A stretch of DNA of 64,000 nt from Cenococcum geophilum 1.58. Taxonomy: Eukaryota > Ascomycota > Dothideomycetes > Gloniales > Gloniaceae. Shown piece by piece: positions 37,433-47,850 of this stretch (within the stretch, counting starts at the first letter, position 1; the number at the start of each line of letters is the position of its first letter). The stretch spans positions 5,423,092-5,487,091 of the forward strand of contig KV748176.1 of NCBI GenBank assembly GCA_001692895.1, given 5' to 3'. Under the pieces are notes generated by a model, which was not told the DNA's origin, searched no databases, and saw only the letters and a program-made list of their open reading frames with translations. The translations under genes and the position numbers were made by a program.

Positions 37433-38350
37433 ACACTTACTTAAAAGGAGATTTAAGATATTACCGGCGTTGCACCTTAAATTTAGAGTTAAATACTCTC
37501 TTTAAAACAGCTTCGCATACGGTATAACCAGCCTAACGTAGGCCCAGACCCTTATAGGAAACCTAGGTCTCTTAAACACTCCAAAACAGCCGTAATCGCA
37601 AATTATTTTAATAATAAACATATCCCTCTTAACGATAAAGGCGCGCCTTAGATTAATGTCATAGACGCTACTAAAGTTAAGCTTCCTTCCTCTATATACT
37701 ATTAAATAATTTAACGGACGTGTAAGAAGGATAAAGGGATTATAAACGCTGTCTATAAAGAAGAGAAGGAGTTAACTTAAACGCAAGCCAAAAATTGTCT
37801 TAATTTTATTAATATCTAACCCCCGTAATAACTGCATTTAAAGAATTAGGAAGACGTAGCTTTTTATAATAAATTCTACTTTAGAATTAGCCCTTAAATT
37901 ATAAAGCGTATTAAATAATATAAGGGTTTGGTAAGTCAATATAAAGGATATAATATTTAAAGGAAGAAGGTTATAAGTAAAGATACTAAAGCTAAGGCAT
38001 AAGAAGAGGACTTAATTAAGCTCTTTTATAATTATTGGCTTTAATTATAAGAAGCTAGTTATATACGAGGTTTTAAATAAGGTTAGGAAAATAACTATAA
38101 ACGTTTATATTAACTATATTCTCCTAATAATTCTTAACAATTTCTACTTAAAAGGGCTTACTCTTTATTAAAACAAAGACTCTGCTTATAATTTAAGAGC
38201 GATTTATTCTTAGGTAAAGAATTATAGTCTCTTAATTATTACGGGGCTAGGAAATTCTCCTAATTTCTTAATTATTAAGCCTTAAGCTTAAGGGTTAAAG
38301 AGGAAGTTTTATTTAAGGCGTTATATAACGAAGAAGGCTGCGTGTAAGAG
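37433..38350 (+). mobile_element. Tc1-like transposon fossil, right part (DDE_3 transposase)
   Basis: Plus-strand text resembles Tc1/mariner DDE_3 transposases: YNQPNVGPDPYRKPRSLKHS-like linker, FYNKFYFRISP..IIKRIK (first catalytic segment, 37.87-37.92 kb), KDTKA, then GLTLYQNKDSAYNL and LGNSPNF-like text (38.15-38.27 kb) for the second and third catalytic segments. The frame contains many stops. A matching right terminus (AAGGGATA) was not found, so the right edge is uncertain. Confidence 0.6.
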
Positions 38351-38615
38351 TATATATATTAGGTCCCGCCGCGCTTGCGACAAGTTCGCAAGCACTCTCA
38401 GTCTTTTTGGCCGTATGGCGACGTGGAGGCGGGCCACGTTACACTGCGTTAGCTTAATTTATATATATATATTTAAGGAGGAGCTAGATTAAAAGAAGGG
38501 TTAAAAGCAGTATAAGTGGTATATAAAGCGGTTATATAAATATAGACGATTAGATAATAAGATATTAGATCTAATATATATAGTGTTCTAACTCTTAATT
38601 TTTAGGGGTTGCGCA
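38351..38615. other. Edge of TA-rich block, unassigned
   Basis: Mixed composition. Contains a small hairpin GCTTGCGA...TCGCAAGC near 38375-38395 and a TA-rich tail. No gene seen. Confidence 0.45.
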
Positions 38616-38923
38616 TATCCCTTAACCCGTTAACTTGGGCCCGCAGGTTATCGATAAGAGCCCACCAATCAGATCAGTAGGATTTGGTAGCCGTGCTCAG
38701 GAATACAAAATTCGGAAAGTGGCCAAGGCTTCGGGGGGATTTTTTTCGCCGTCTTATTTGGGGGAATCTTATATTGAGTCTTCTGAACAAGATCTGCATC
38801 AATTCTAGCATGATTAGAAGACATGGTGGTGGTGTATTTAATAGTTGAATTCTACGCGTTGTTCTGATTCTGGTGTTCGCGCACGGGCCTTCCCCTCTGC
38901 TCGCCCTGACGGGTCAAGGGATA
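38616..38923 (+). mobile_element. Tc1/mariner-type MITE (R family), copy 1
   Basis: 308 bp. Ends are inverted repeats, TATCCCTTAACCCGTTAA at left and the complement of TATCCCTTGACCCGTCA at right; the outer TA may be the target duplication. Non-coding. Internal text (TTATCGATAAGAGCCC near the left end, ATTCTGGTGTTCGCGCACGG near the right) matches copies 2 and 3. Confidence 0.6.
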
Positions 38924-38939
38924 CCAAATGGGCCAGTTT

Positions 38940-39621
38940 TATCGTACCTAAAGAGGCTAGTAGCTTCCTATAATTATTAGACTATACGCAGAACACTAAA
39001 ACGCTAGAATTAAAAGTACGCGTATTACCTATAGATTTAGATGTTATATATGCCCTCCAATCGTACTTCTAATAATATAGACTTTGTTCCACTAACCCAA
39101 TATTTAATCCCACCAACTTAAAAGGCCAAATAACCCCCGCAGCTGTAGCTGTTGCCCTCCTTTAAGCCTTTATATATCGCGAATTTTAACAACTAGAGTA
39201 CCTTAAATCTTCCTCTAAACCTCGCTGTTTGCAAAATTCCGTTCTATAGAAAGGATAAATATTAGTTACCCGCAGTGATCTATTTGGACTGGAGCGGCGT
39301 GGATCCGGCGTGGAGCGCCGTTGGAGCGCCAGTTTACGTTTATCTATCTTAGGAAGGCGCTAAACCTATAATTGATAAACGTAAACTGGCGCTCCAACGG
39401 CGCTCCACGCCGGATCCACGCCGCTCCAGTCCAAATAGATCACTACAGTTACCCTATCTTAAGCGACTTAACTCCAAAAATTGGGTGTATATAGCAATTG
39501 TATATGGAAATCGGCAGATTCTATGACCTCAGTTCTCTCATCACGGAGCCTTGACCCCACTGATCCTATTGGCTAGTTCTTATTGATAACGGTAGGACGA
39601 ATTGTACCAGTCCAAGGGATA
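38940..39621 (-). mobile_element. R-family MITE, copy 2, carrying a hAT MITE
   Basis: About 499 bp of R-family sequence (excluding the inserted 175-bp hairpin and its duplicated 8 bp), inverted relative to copies 1 and 3 and closely matching 50576-51047. The right terminus ACCAGTCCAAGGGATA ends at 39621 inside a pogo-like coding frame. The left edge is blurred: 38931-38955 is an exact inverted match to about 25 bp near 31.38 kb, next to the Tc1-like fossil terminus. Confidence 0.55.
39272..39446. mobile_element. Hairpin hAT-like MITE with 8-bp TSD
   Basis: 175 bp consisting of two 73-bp inverted arms (39272-39344 and 39374-39446) that differ at one position, separated by 29 bp. Termini are GYAGTGATCTATTTGGACTG. 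AGTTACCC is duplicated on both sides (39264-39271 and 39447-39454). The related copy at 50.6-51.0 kb has the uninterrupted site, which confirms the insertion. The 8-bp TSD and YAGTG-type ends fit the hAT superfamily. It is GC-rich and not RIP-altered. Confidence 0.85.
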
Positions 39622-39803
39622 GGGGTCAGTTGCTGCTCGTGTTCGTATTGGTATGCAATTTGTCGTGGCTTCTTACCATTCAATCGATCGTTGAAAGTCG
39701 CCGGAGGAACGCCGTACGCTATTGCGGCTTGTCTGCTAGATTTAAATTTGCCGGCTTTGAAATCAGCAAGTGCCATTTGCAAGTTCTGCTCATTTTGATC
39801 CAT
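39622..39803 (-). pseudogene. Pogo/Fot1 transposase N-terminus, truncated
   Basis: Starting at the Met at 39803-39801, about 60 codons read NLQMALADFKAGKFKSSRQ, AAIAYGVPPATFNDRLNGKK and PRQIAYQYEHEQQLTPI. This is a typical psq-type helix-turn-helix at the start of pogo/Fot1 transposases. The frame then runs into the terminus of R-family copy 2. The rest of the transposase (CENP-B-like DNA-binding and DDE domains) is absent, so this is a non-functional fragment. A 12-residue upstream extension in the same frame is probably not coding. Confidence 0.75.
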
Positions 39804-39839
39804 ATTGAACGGTTGGTTGTGTAGAAAATAGGTGGGCAA

Positions 39840-40530
39840 GTAGGTGATTTGATTTTGGTAAGATGACCAACTTGAGGGGGTAACCGAGTTCTAGGGGTTC
39901 GACCTTTTGTCTATTCCTAGCTTATGAGAAGACTAAGGAATAAGAACTAAGGTTGTATTGGACGCAAATCAAACCACTGGAGCTCCCGCACAGGACACGC
40001 ATCCAAGGTGAACGTTCCGTTGTGAAGGGTTTTGCGGATGAGTCAAGGGGTTGTCGAAGGCTATTATTGTCCCGCATGTTGTCTTGATAGGCTCTGAATG
40101 CGGCGCGTAGAAAGCACTACAACGTGGTAACTTCGCTCTGATTGAGTAGGTGGGGCATCGCGGGCTGCGCGAAGTGGGATGGGTGGGCCAACCGGAAGTG
40201 GCAACTTTGGGGTTGCATCGGCATTTGCTCGCTGGTAAGAAATCCTGTCTTGTTAATATGTACAGTCTCTATGTCCATGCATGCATTTCGCAGTCGCCGG
40301 CTAGAAGTGTTGAAGGCCGGGTATTTTCATATGTTAGGTATTTACGTGAGTCCGCTATAGGGTCAGTTATAGTTGGTATGTAGGCCTACGCATTGAATAA
40401 ATACTAATCTTCTGTCATGCAACAAAAACCTACAGTGAAATGGACCACGAACTCTATTTCGGAAATTATTAGGTCTAGAAGCGACTGAGGCGGCAGTGCT
40501 TAGCTGTAACCTTATGATTCAAGCCTAAGG
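39840..40530. other. Intergenic, no gene seen
   Basis: Ordinary base composition. Overlapping short frames in several phases but none with a recognisable domain. Confidence 0.5.
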
Positions 40531-40532
40531 GT

Positions 40533-40818
40533 TGTTCACGGAAAGCTTGTCGGGAGAAGAGGCAAACCATGACGCCGACGTTTATTTCGGTGGCAAGAAG
40601 CGATCTCCAGCTGCGCATGAACTTGCCAAGCTTGCGGCAGATCTTTTAACTGAGATTTGAAAGCAGAACGGCTATCTAGAAGCCATTTACGTCAGTGGAA
40701 TAACCCTGGAGAAGCACATGGTTGTTTATAACTTCGAAGTAAGCGGTAAGGCGTTGGTCTGGGAGGAAGCTTGGTGCTTCAAGCTTTTCTATCGTGAAGA
40801 TGCATGCGAAAAATAAGC
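40533..40818 (+). pseudogene. Coding-like fragment, unknown product
   Basis: One plus-strand frame reads ESLSGEEANHDADVYF, GGKKRSPAAHELAKLAADLL, a single in-frame TGA, then NGYLEAIYVSGITLEKHMV and VYNFEVSGKALVWEEAW before the next stop. The amino-acid composition looks protein-like, but there is no start, no flanking exon and no family I recognise. Possibly a degraded gene remnant. Confidence 0.25.
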
Positions 40819-43800
40819 TATGGGGAAAATTATCGCTCGTATTTGCTGGGCCCCAAAGAATTGCATCGGGGTTCGCTCAATGCGGGATTTTAAAACTCCT
40901 GTATCGCTGATCTTCAAAACAAACAAGTCTGCGTCAACTTCGAATAGCATTCTAGAACATGGAGCGCCACGGCTGGAGCGTTTCTAACGCGCGTCGCGGA
41001 CCGACGGTTGCGTAATTGCGCACTTCCAAGCATGGCTGTGCAATCTCCATTCAGATGAAAAACGGTCCAACCAGCTAATCGAAGATGGTTGTCGGTAGCC
41101 AATGAGACGTTTCTCTGAGACTCTGTCGTCATAGGGCACTCCGAAATCTCGTGGCAGCTTGAAGAAAACATCCTATTGCTTGGCCGAGAGCGACAAATAT
41201 GCCCTTGGAGACGGGAGTGACATATAAGGGTCTTCTTGACTCGTACGGAAGGGGGTCATGTGCGATACCTGCAAGCTTATTGCCGTTCTTAGCGGCGGGC
41301 GTCCTCCGTGGATGTCAGGTATAAATCTGCACAGTTTTCGGTCTTTACAGGCCAAGGCTGTTGGTATTATCTGGTATTAGTTGCCTCAGTCCCAGGTGTT
41401 CCGTCGGATCGTGTCCTTGGGTGGATCCCATCCCATTCCCTGGGGCGACAAATTGCATAGGCCCAAAAGGCTCACTGGCGAAGCAACCCTGAACCTTTTA
41501 GATGTGAGCATGTCGAAGACTGGCACAACTTTTCGTCCACCAGCAATTGCCAGTTGTTCTAAATCGAGGGGTCGAGCCGTTCAAAGTGGGCTGTAAGCGA
41601 TACGAATCAGCAACGGCACAGGGTGGTTTTACGGCTGCAGAGAATCAATGCAGGCGCCGCCGATTTCACCAGAGCGCATGACCTATCCCCAGATTTTGGC
41701 CCAAAGTGGGTTAGTACAGTGCAGCGCTCGAACCAACAGATGGCTAGCATCCTTCTGGCGTGAATTGGTCTGGTGGGAAAATAGCGCCATCCACGTCCGG
41801 CGCTGCCAGCTTGTTCCGACACCTGCTCGTGTCGTCTATGTTTACCGATGATTGTCCATCGTCATACCCCAAGTTTCGGTGGCAGTTGGAGCTTCCCACG
41901 CCCGATCACCTCCGGGAGAATCGCTACGGTTTTCTACGGCTGGCTCCCTGCCACGTCTTGATCGTTCCGATGGCGTTTATCGCCCGCAGAGCTGCAAAAC
42001 CCGCGGTTGTAAGCGGCCTTGCAGGTGTGGCTGGTTCCGTCGTTTGGAGAGACCCATCTCGCTGGCCTCTCGCAGCGCCGTCCTTTAATTCCGCGTCCAG
42101 GGCCCCAGGGGGGCCATGAAACTCGATCTCGGAAGCCAACGCAGCGTCCGACCCGTCCCATCGCCCGACTATCGCGATTTTTATTGTTGCGACACCCCTA
42201 CGTTCATGACGCCCTCAGGGACATTGCTGCTTGTTCGCGAACATTAATTATTGCTCACCAATTGGAAGAATGTTAGTCTAGCCGAATTAGGAGGCCTAAT
42301 GAGTGTCTTACTATGTTTGACGCACGGGTGGAAGTTATTTCATAGTAGAGCCAGCATGGCTGGCCTGAGAGAGAATAAAGAACACTGGATATACTAAAGT
42401 AGTAAGCCGAAATGAAAATGATACAGCTCTCGTATGAAAATGGGCCGAGACCTCTGTCGAGCAGGCTTCCCGTCACTGCCAGGACGGTTTGGGCGTAGCA
42501 CGCAGCCACGCAATGCCGACTTCCAGACGAGGCAGGCTGTGAAGATGGCTGGCAGTGCTGGAGAAAGGATCAACAACATGGCGTTGGCGAACTGGTGATG
42601 GACGTCGTCAGAGCAGCTCGGGAAGGGCTGAGGGTGAATCTTTGCCCTCCCCAGGAAGCTTTCACAGAGGAATGGCCAGGAGAATGTGCAGGTCGGCAAG
42701 ACCTCGGTCTGGTCGCATACGACACGGAGAAGATTCGCGAAAAGGACTAGAGTATTCAGGAAGCTGCAGGCGGAAATCCCTGCCAGCGAATGCCCAACGG
42801 GCCCCATGGTGTAAAGCAGTAAAGTACCGTTTTGTACTCAGATGAAACAGCCAATCCCGAAGCTCTTGATCCTGCATGCCGCAAGAGGCGTCAAAGTGCC
42901 CTTGCCCATGCCATGCACCTGGTCTAGGACGTTGACTGCTGTGTCATGCAACATCTCATAGGACCTGGTTCGACGGATTACGAGTACCGCCTTGGGGATC
43001 TGCTTACAGCGAGCATCATCGCTTGAGAGAAGAGCTGCGCAGAGACAGTGCCCATCATTCGTCATTGTTTAGAGCAGCTTTGCGAGTTTTTCCTTTTGGC
43101 TCATTTTATTTCGCCGTTGAGAGTCGAAGCGTTGATCCTGGCCTGAGCCCGGTCATCGTTCTCCCCAGCTTTTTGTCCTCCTGCGGCCTGGGGTCCACCA
43201 GCCAATCCACTGCGTCGAGGATAGAGCTTGCCATTCACTGTCCTCCGACGCTGTGCCTTCACCAAACTGGCTTGACGGCTTGCAACGAAACGTCCGGAGA
43301 CTCGCTGACACCCAACAGGCTGTGAGAAGTCTTGGAGGCGAGCTGGAGCAAAGTACTCGTTTGTCCTCAATCGTTGTCCTCCAGCGTACCCAAGTTGCGG
43401 CACCACAATCGCCACGCCTCGATCTCGGTCGCCGCGGGAAGTTGGCCGAACACTTTGACTTTGACGGCCGACCAGTCAAGCATCTTTTGCCCGCCTACGC
43501 AGCGCGAGTGGATCGAATTCTTTAGCAGAAGTTTAACTCCGTTCCCAGTGCCTGTCTCCCAGGCAGCTGACTTGGAAGAACGCCGCTTTGTACCCGCCAG
43601 CTGCAATCGGCCTCATACCATCCCTCTCAAAGATACTCCTGTATTCAAACGTAAGCCGCTTAGCCTCTACTCAGCAAAGTCGAAGCCCGTCTCCCGTATC
43701 GCCCGTGTTTCAGCTCGATTGACTGCGAGAACCCGTTCTGGAGGCCGTGGTTGACCGCCGGTGTTCGGAGGCCACCTGCATCATTGCTGGTCGACTTCGG

Positions 43801-44154
43801 CACCTCCAGGAACACGCAGCGTCGCAGGAACGCCTGGCAGGTATGTTGACCTCGTATTAGCTGTAAAGCCTCGCTGACTCACCCTCTTGGGCCTACCAGC
43901 GTCCTTGTCCCCGTTATTCTTTGTTTTCATCGCGAAGGCTGAGCTGATAACTTGAAAGTTCCGATTGGCGGTGATAGTGTCCAGAATAACGACAGAATCA
44001 GCTCCAAGAGCTTGGAACGACCTCCCAAAGCTTAATTTCCGTGAAAATATCTCTCGGACTCAGTCAAGGTTTCCTTTGAGCTCTGCCAACGCCCAAGGCT
44101 GCGATTCAAGGAAAGAGCATAGTAGCAGACGCTGAAAACTCACATGATTCTACA
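40819..44154. other. Gene-poor region, no confident gene
   Basis: GC-balanced DNA with many overlapping frames of 60-140 codons on both strands and none clearly preferred. A minus-strand stretch near 43.4-43.75 kb (for instance VFGQLPAATEIEAWRLWCRN) looks faintly coding and may be a decayed gene. The right end is presumably the promoter of the transcription factor gene at 44155. Confidence 0.45.
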
Positions 44155-47100
44155 ATGGGCCCGTCAACCACTCCGGCGAGCACCAATAGCGCTGGCGGTG
44201 CAGGAAATGGCAGCGGTGAGCTTAACAGCATATGCATTTTCCTGCCGAACTCTACTGACATAGCACATCGGACACAGCGCCAGCACAACCCGCAAAGACA
44301 GATGGTCCACAAAACACGATGGCCAGTTTCCCACCTCCCAAGACTGATAAGCCAAGACCACATGTATGCGGAACGTGTAGTCGATCCTTCGCGAGGCTGG
44401 AACATTTGAAGCGCCATGAAAGGTCTCATACAAAAGAAAAGCCATTCGAGTGCCCGCAATGCACGAGGTGCTTTGCGAGGCGGGACTTGTTACTCCGGCA
44501 CCAGCAGAAGCTTCATCAACAAGGTGCTGCATCTACCCGGCCTAGAAGTGGTCGACGCGAAAGCACGACCGGTTTGCCTCCAAGCGGCACCGGTAGGGTC
44601 CGGAAGAACTCCGTAGCAAGCAGCATTACGGGTACATCTGGTGTTTCTGGCACCGCGGGGATGAGGCCACGGGCAAACACAATCAGCCACATCGATGGTA
44701 CAGCGTTCAATAACTTGCTTGCTTCGGCCAATTCATCCGCGGGAAGAAGTGGTGGGCATTCCGGGCATAGCCACCATTCCAGCTTTTCAGGCCTTTCTGG
44801 GGTTGGTGGTTTTGATTATAGGGGCATGTCTACCTCTTTAGGAAATCATGGGAACCAACACGGTTTACCAAAACTTGATACGCATCTTGGGCTCAATCTA
44901 GGCGGAGGTCTCCGCACTGCTCCCATTCAAGGATTTGGCGAAAACTTCGATATTGATAAGTACTTTGGATCATCTAGCTCAACCATCAATCCAGCCCAAT
45001 TGCACTTCGGCTTGGGTGCTCCGGCTTCGCCTTTTCATCCTTTTGGTGGTCAGCTTCCTGGGGCCACGGCAATGGAGGAAGACGACAGCTTCGGCTGGGG
45101 TGCTGGGCTGGATAATTCTATGGTGTTCACCGGTGGTAATGACAACGCTGTTGATGGATCCTCACCATCCGCAATCAGCACAGCTAGTCAAAGTGGGTTC
45201 AGTGAAGTAATGTTAGATGGTTCGGGGCAACAGACTTCCGCAGCCATGTGGCATAACCAACTAGTAACGCAAGCCGGCATTAACCAAGCTCCATATGCTT
45301 TAGACACGATGGCTCCTATCTTCCCAGAGCTGATGCTTAACACCGTGTCCCCAAAGGATCTCCATGAGCAGAATGGCTCCAATGATTTTTACATATCATC
45401 TCCGCCACCGGTATCCGCCATGACTCCGACTGCGGGCATTCCTGGAATGCCTAACCAATACTTTCGGCCACCGATGACCTTCAATTCAGACACCACCAGT
45501 ATCTCATCTTCGTCAATAAATGGCAGTGCACGTCATAGCTCAGTCACCTCTGTCTCTACAGACTCGATAACCGACGCGACTCGGCAGGCTTTGATCATGA
45601 ATTTGTCTCAAGCATTAGGTTACGGGCACAATCAGCGGAAATACTCGCAACCTCAAGTTAGCTCTCCTTTGTCGGCCTCCAGCACCGGAAAGCCTCAAAA
45701 TCAAATTGCCTCAGTTCCGAGCACCATAGAGCTCCAGCGTTATGTGAACGCTTACATTCAATATTTCCATCCGCATCTTCCTTTCCTGCACATTCCCACG
45801 CTCTCTTTCGATACGCCTGCTTATACTTACCAAATGCGGGCTGCAGGCAGTTTTAACCACGAAGGCCTTGTTGGAGATGGTGGGTGTCTAATTTTGGCAA
45901 TGGCAGCGATAGGCGCACTTTACGAGTTTGAACACGCCGTCGCTAAAGAGCTTTTCGAAGCTGCTAAAAAGATGATCCTCTACTACCTTGATGAACGCCG
46001 TAGGGCGGGTTTGTCAGCTGCTGTGAATGGGCCCAATGCCGCTCACGATTCCATCAACAAACCTCCTTTGTGGCTAGTACAAGCTATGATACTCAATCTT
46101 GTTTATGAGCATAACTGTGGGGATAAGCAGGCTGCTGAGGTTACGAGCACTCATTGCACAGCCCTTGTCAGTCTTGCAAAAGCTGCAGGGTTGGATAAAC
46201 CGGAGTCAGACTTGGCCAGCAGGGATCCCTTCTCCCAAACTACGCTCAACAAGTTTGATGGTGATGTTGAAATGGGCGACGATGGTTTGCCTTCGGACCT
46301 TTTCCAGAAGAGTTCACATTTGGAACATCTTGATGAGCACTCACAATGGATCCAGTGGAAAAAAGCTGAGGAACGTAAACGGACTTATTTTGCGGTCTTT
46401 GCGATGTCTAGCTTGCTCGTTTCTGCCTACGCTCATGTTTTTCAAAATTCGCGATATATAGCTTGCTCGTTTCTGCCTACGCTCATGCGCCGGAGATTCT
46501 CAACTCTGAAATTCGATTGGACCTTCCTTGCGAAGAAGACTTGTGGTCTACAGATAGCGCTCAAGCCTGGGTTGCCATGGGTGGACCTGCAGTTGCTCAG
46601 CAAAAGGGATTGTCCTTTAACTCTGCCATGACTTATTTGCTAGAGGCAAGTTTGCGACAGCAATCCGACCAGCGGGTACACAACTCCTGTTCACGGCCTT
46701 TCGGGTCTAACACCTCACTCGACGAACCTGTAGAGAGTGATATCAAGCCCAGCACTTTCGGGTGCTATGTGCTGATTAATGCCCTTCACGTATACATCTG
46801 GGAGACGAGGCAAAGGCATACCAGACGCCTCTGGAAGACGCAAGAGACAGGGGCGATGCACTTTCAAATAGAACCAGCACTAAAGGCTTGGCAGGCTGCT
46901 TGGAGGGCCAGCCCAAATCACAGCATCGAACGACCGAGCCCATTTGGACCATTATCCACAGACAGTATTCCTCTACTGGATCTAGCATATGTACATCTCT
47001 TCGTGAACCTGGGACGTTCGAAAGAGCTCCTGTGGCAGCGAGATTTTGATGGGATGGCTGGAGAACTCGCCAACGGGGTCGAAGTCGTCATTCATGCAGA

Positions 47101-47850
47101 AGGCTCTCCAGATCGTTCATCAGGCCCAACAGACTCAACTAGGACGTCAAACACATCAACCAGTTCCCCTGGGGCGGTCACTTCTCCCCAGGACATCGAC
47201 GCTCTGGGCGAAGCGAGCCCCGGTCAGACAGTAAATAACCTGCAGCCGAACCAATCCTCGAAACGAGAACGATATCTCCGGAAGGCCGCTTTCTACGCCG
47301 CAGACTCATTATCCATGGCTGATAAGCTCGGAGCGACTTATGCTGAATTTACAGCAAGAGAGCTGCCAAATTCGTCCGCAGTGTGCACCTTCGACTGCGC
47401 CCAGATCCTTGCAGAGTGGGTTGCCACCGTCCAGGATCGCGTGGGCCGGTACCTTGGGGTACTTGGTAAGGATGAGATTGATTATACAGCTGTTCCCGCT
47501 ATAATGCTTCTGGAAGAAGAAGACATCAAACTACTGGAGAAGATCTCAGACATCCTGAACCACGCAGACCTAAAACTGACGTTCGACATCACGAGCATGG
47601 GGTCTTCAGCTGCAATGCCGATCCCGGGCGGTCTTTCGAGCCTCAGCCCTTGTGGCTATGGAACCAAGCTTCTGATGGTGATAGCATACATGCTTGAGAA
47701 GGCCGCTGTATGGCCTGGTAAGTCACCAAATTTATTTATTCTTGTGCCCATGCTAATTACGCCATAGTCACCCATGTCATGGCTCGTGCCCTGGAGGCTC
47801 ACGCTGCGCACATAAACCAACGCGCCGAAGCTTCTGCGGCGGTGTCGTAA
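44155..47850 (+). pseudogene. C2H2 plus fungal_trans transcription factor gene, broken by a 50-bp insertion
   Basis: Model: exon 1 44155-44215, intron 44216-44277 (GTGAGC, CTGAC branch, CAG), exon 2 44278-47717, intron 47718-47767 (GTAAGT, GCTAAT, TAG), exon 3 47768-47850. The protein starts MGPSTTPAST. Two adjacent Adr1-type C2H2 fingers follow at about residues 51-100 (Cys51/54, His67/71; Cys79/82, His95/100), with the [14 protein letters not shown] and [16 protein letters not shown] signatures. After a Ser/Gly/Asn-rich linker, a fungal-specific transcription factor domain (PF04082 type) starts near residue 500 ([20 protein letters not shown]). It is probably a nuclear DNA-binding regulator. 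At 46409-46487 a 29-bp direct duplication with 21 bp of filler shifts the frame by two: the frame from the start runs to 46631 with an unrelated tail, and the rest of the domain stays open in another frame to the last intron. No GT...AG intron restores the phase. An assembly error or a very recent null allele are both possible. Confidence 0.85.
46409..46487. repeat. 29-bp direct repeat with 21-bp transposon-like filler inside the transcription factor gene
   Basis: TAGCTTGCTCGTTTCTGCCT... occurs at 46409-46437 and identically at 46459-46487. The 21-bp filler (46438-46458) and first bases of the second copy include AAAATTCGCGATATATA (46444-46460). That 17-mer is also at 50804-50820 and, inverted, at 39171-39187, in R-family copies. 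Confidence 0.9.

Noticed and set aside
38375-38395. GCTTGCGA/TCGCAAGC hairpin as a terminator
   Set aside because: Intrinsic terminators are not expected in fungal nuclear genes, and it lies at the edge of a transposon fossil.
1-38600. Giant Starship-type element carrying the whole block
   Set aside because: No tyrosine-recombinase captain gene and no cargo genes are visible; the block is explained by nested ordinary transposons.
41173-43754. Many overlapping 60-140 codon frames
   Set aside because: Frames are open in several phases on both strands at once in GC-balanced DNA, with no consistent codon preference, splice pattern or domain.
46438-46462. A short intron explaining the frame change in the transcription factor gene
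   Set aside because: GTTTTTC...ATATAG would be only 25 nt, too short for a fungal spliceosomal intron, and its removal does not restore the phase.
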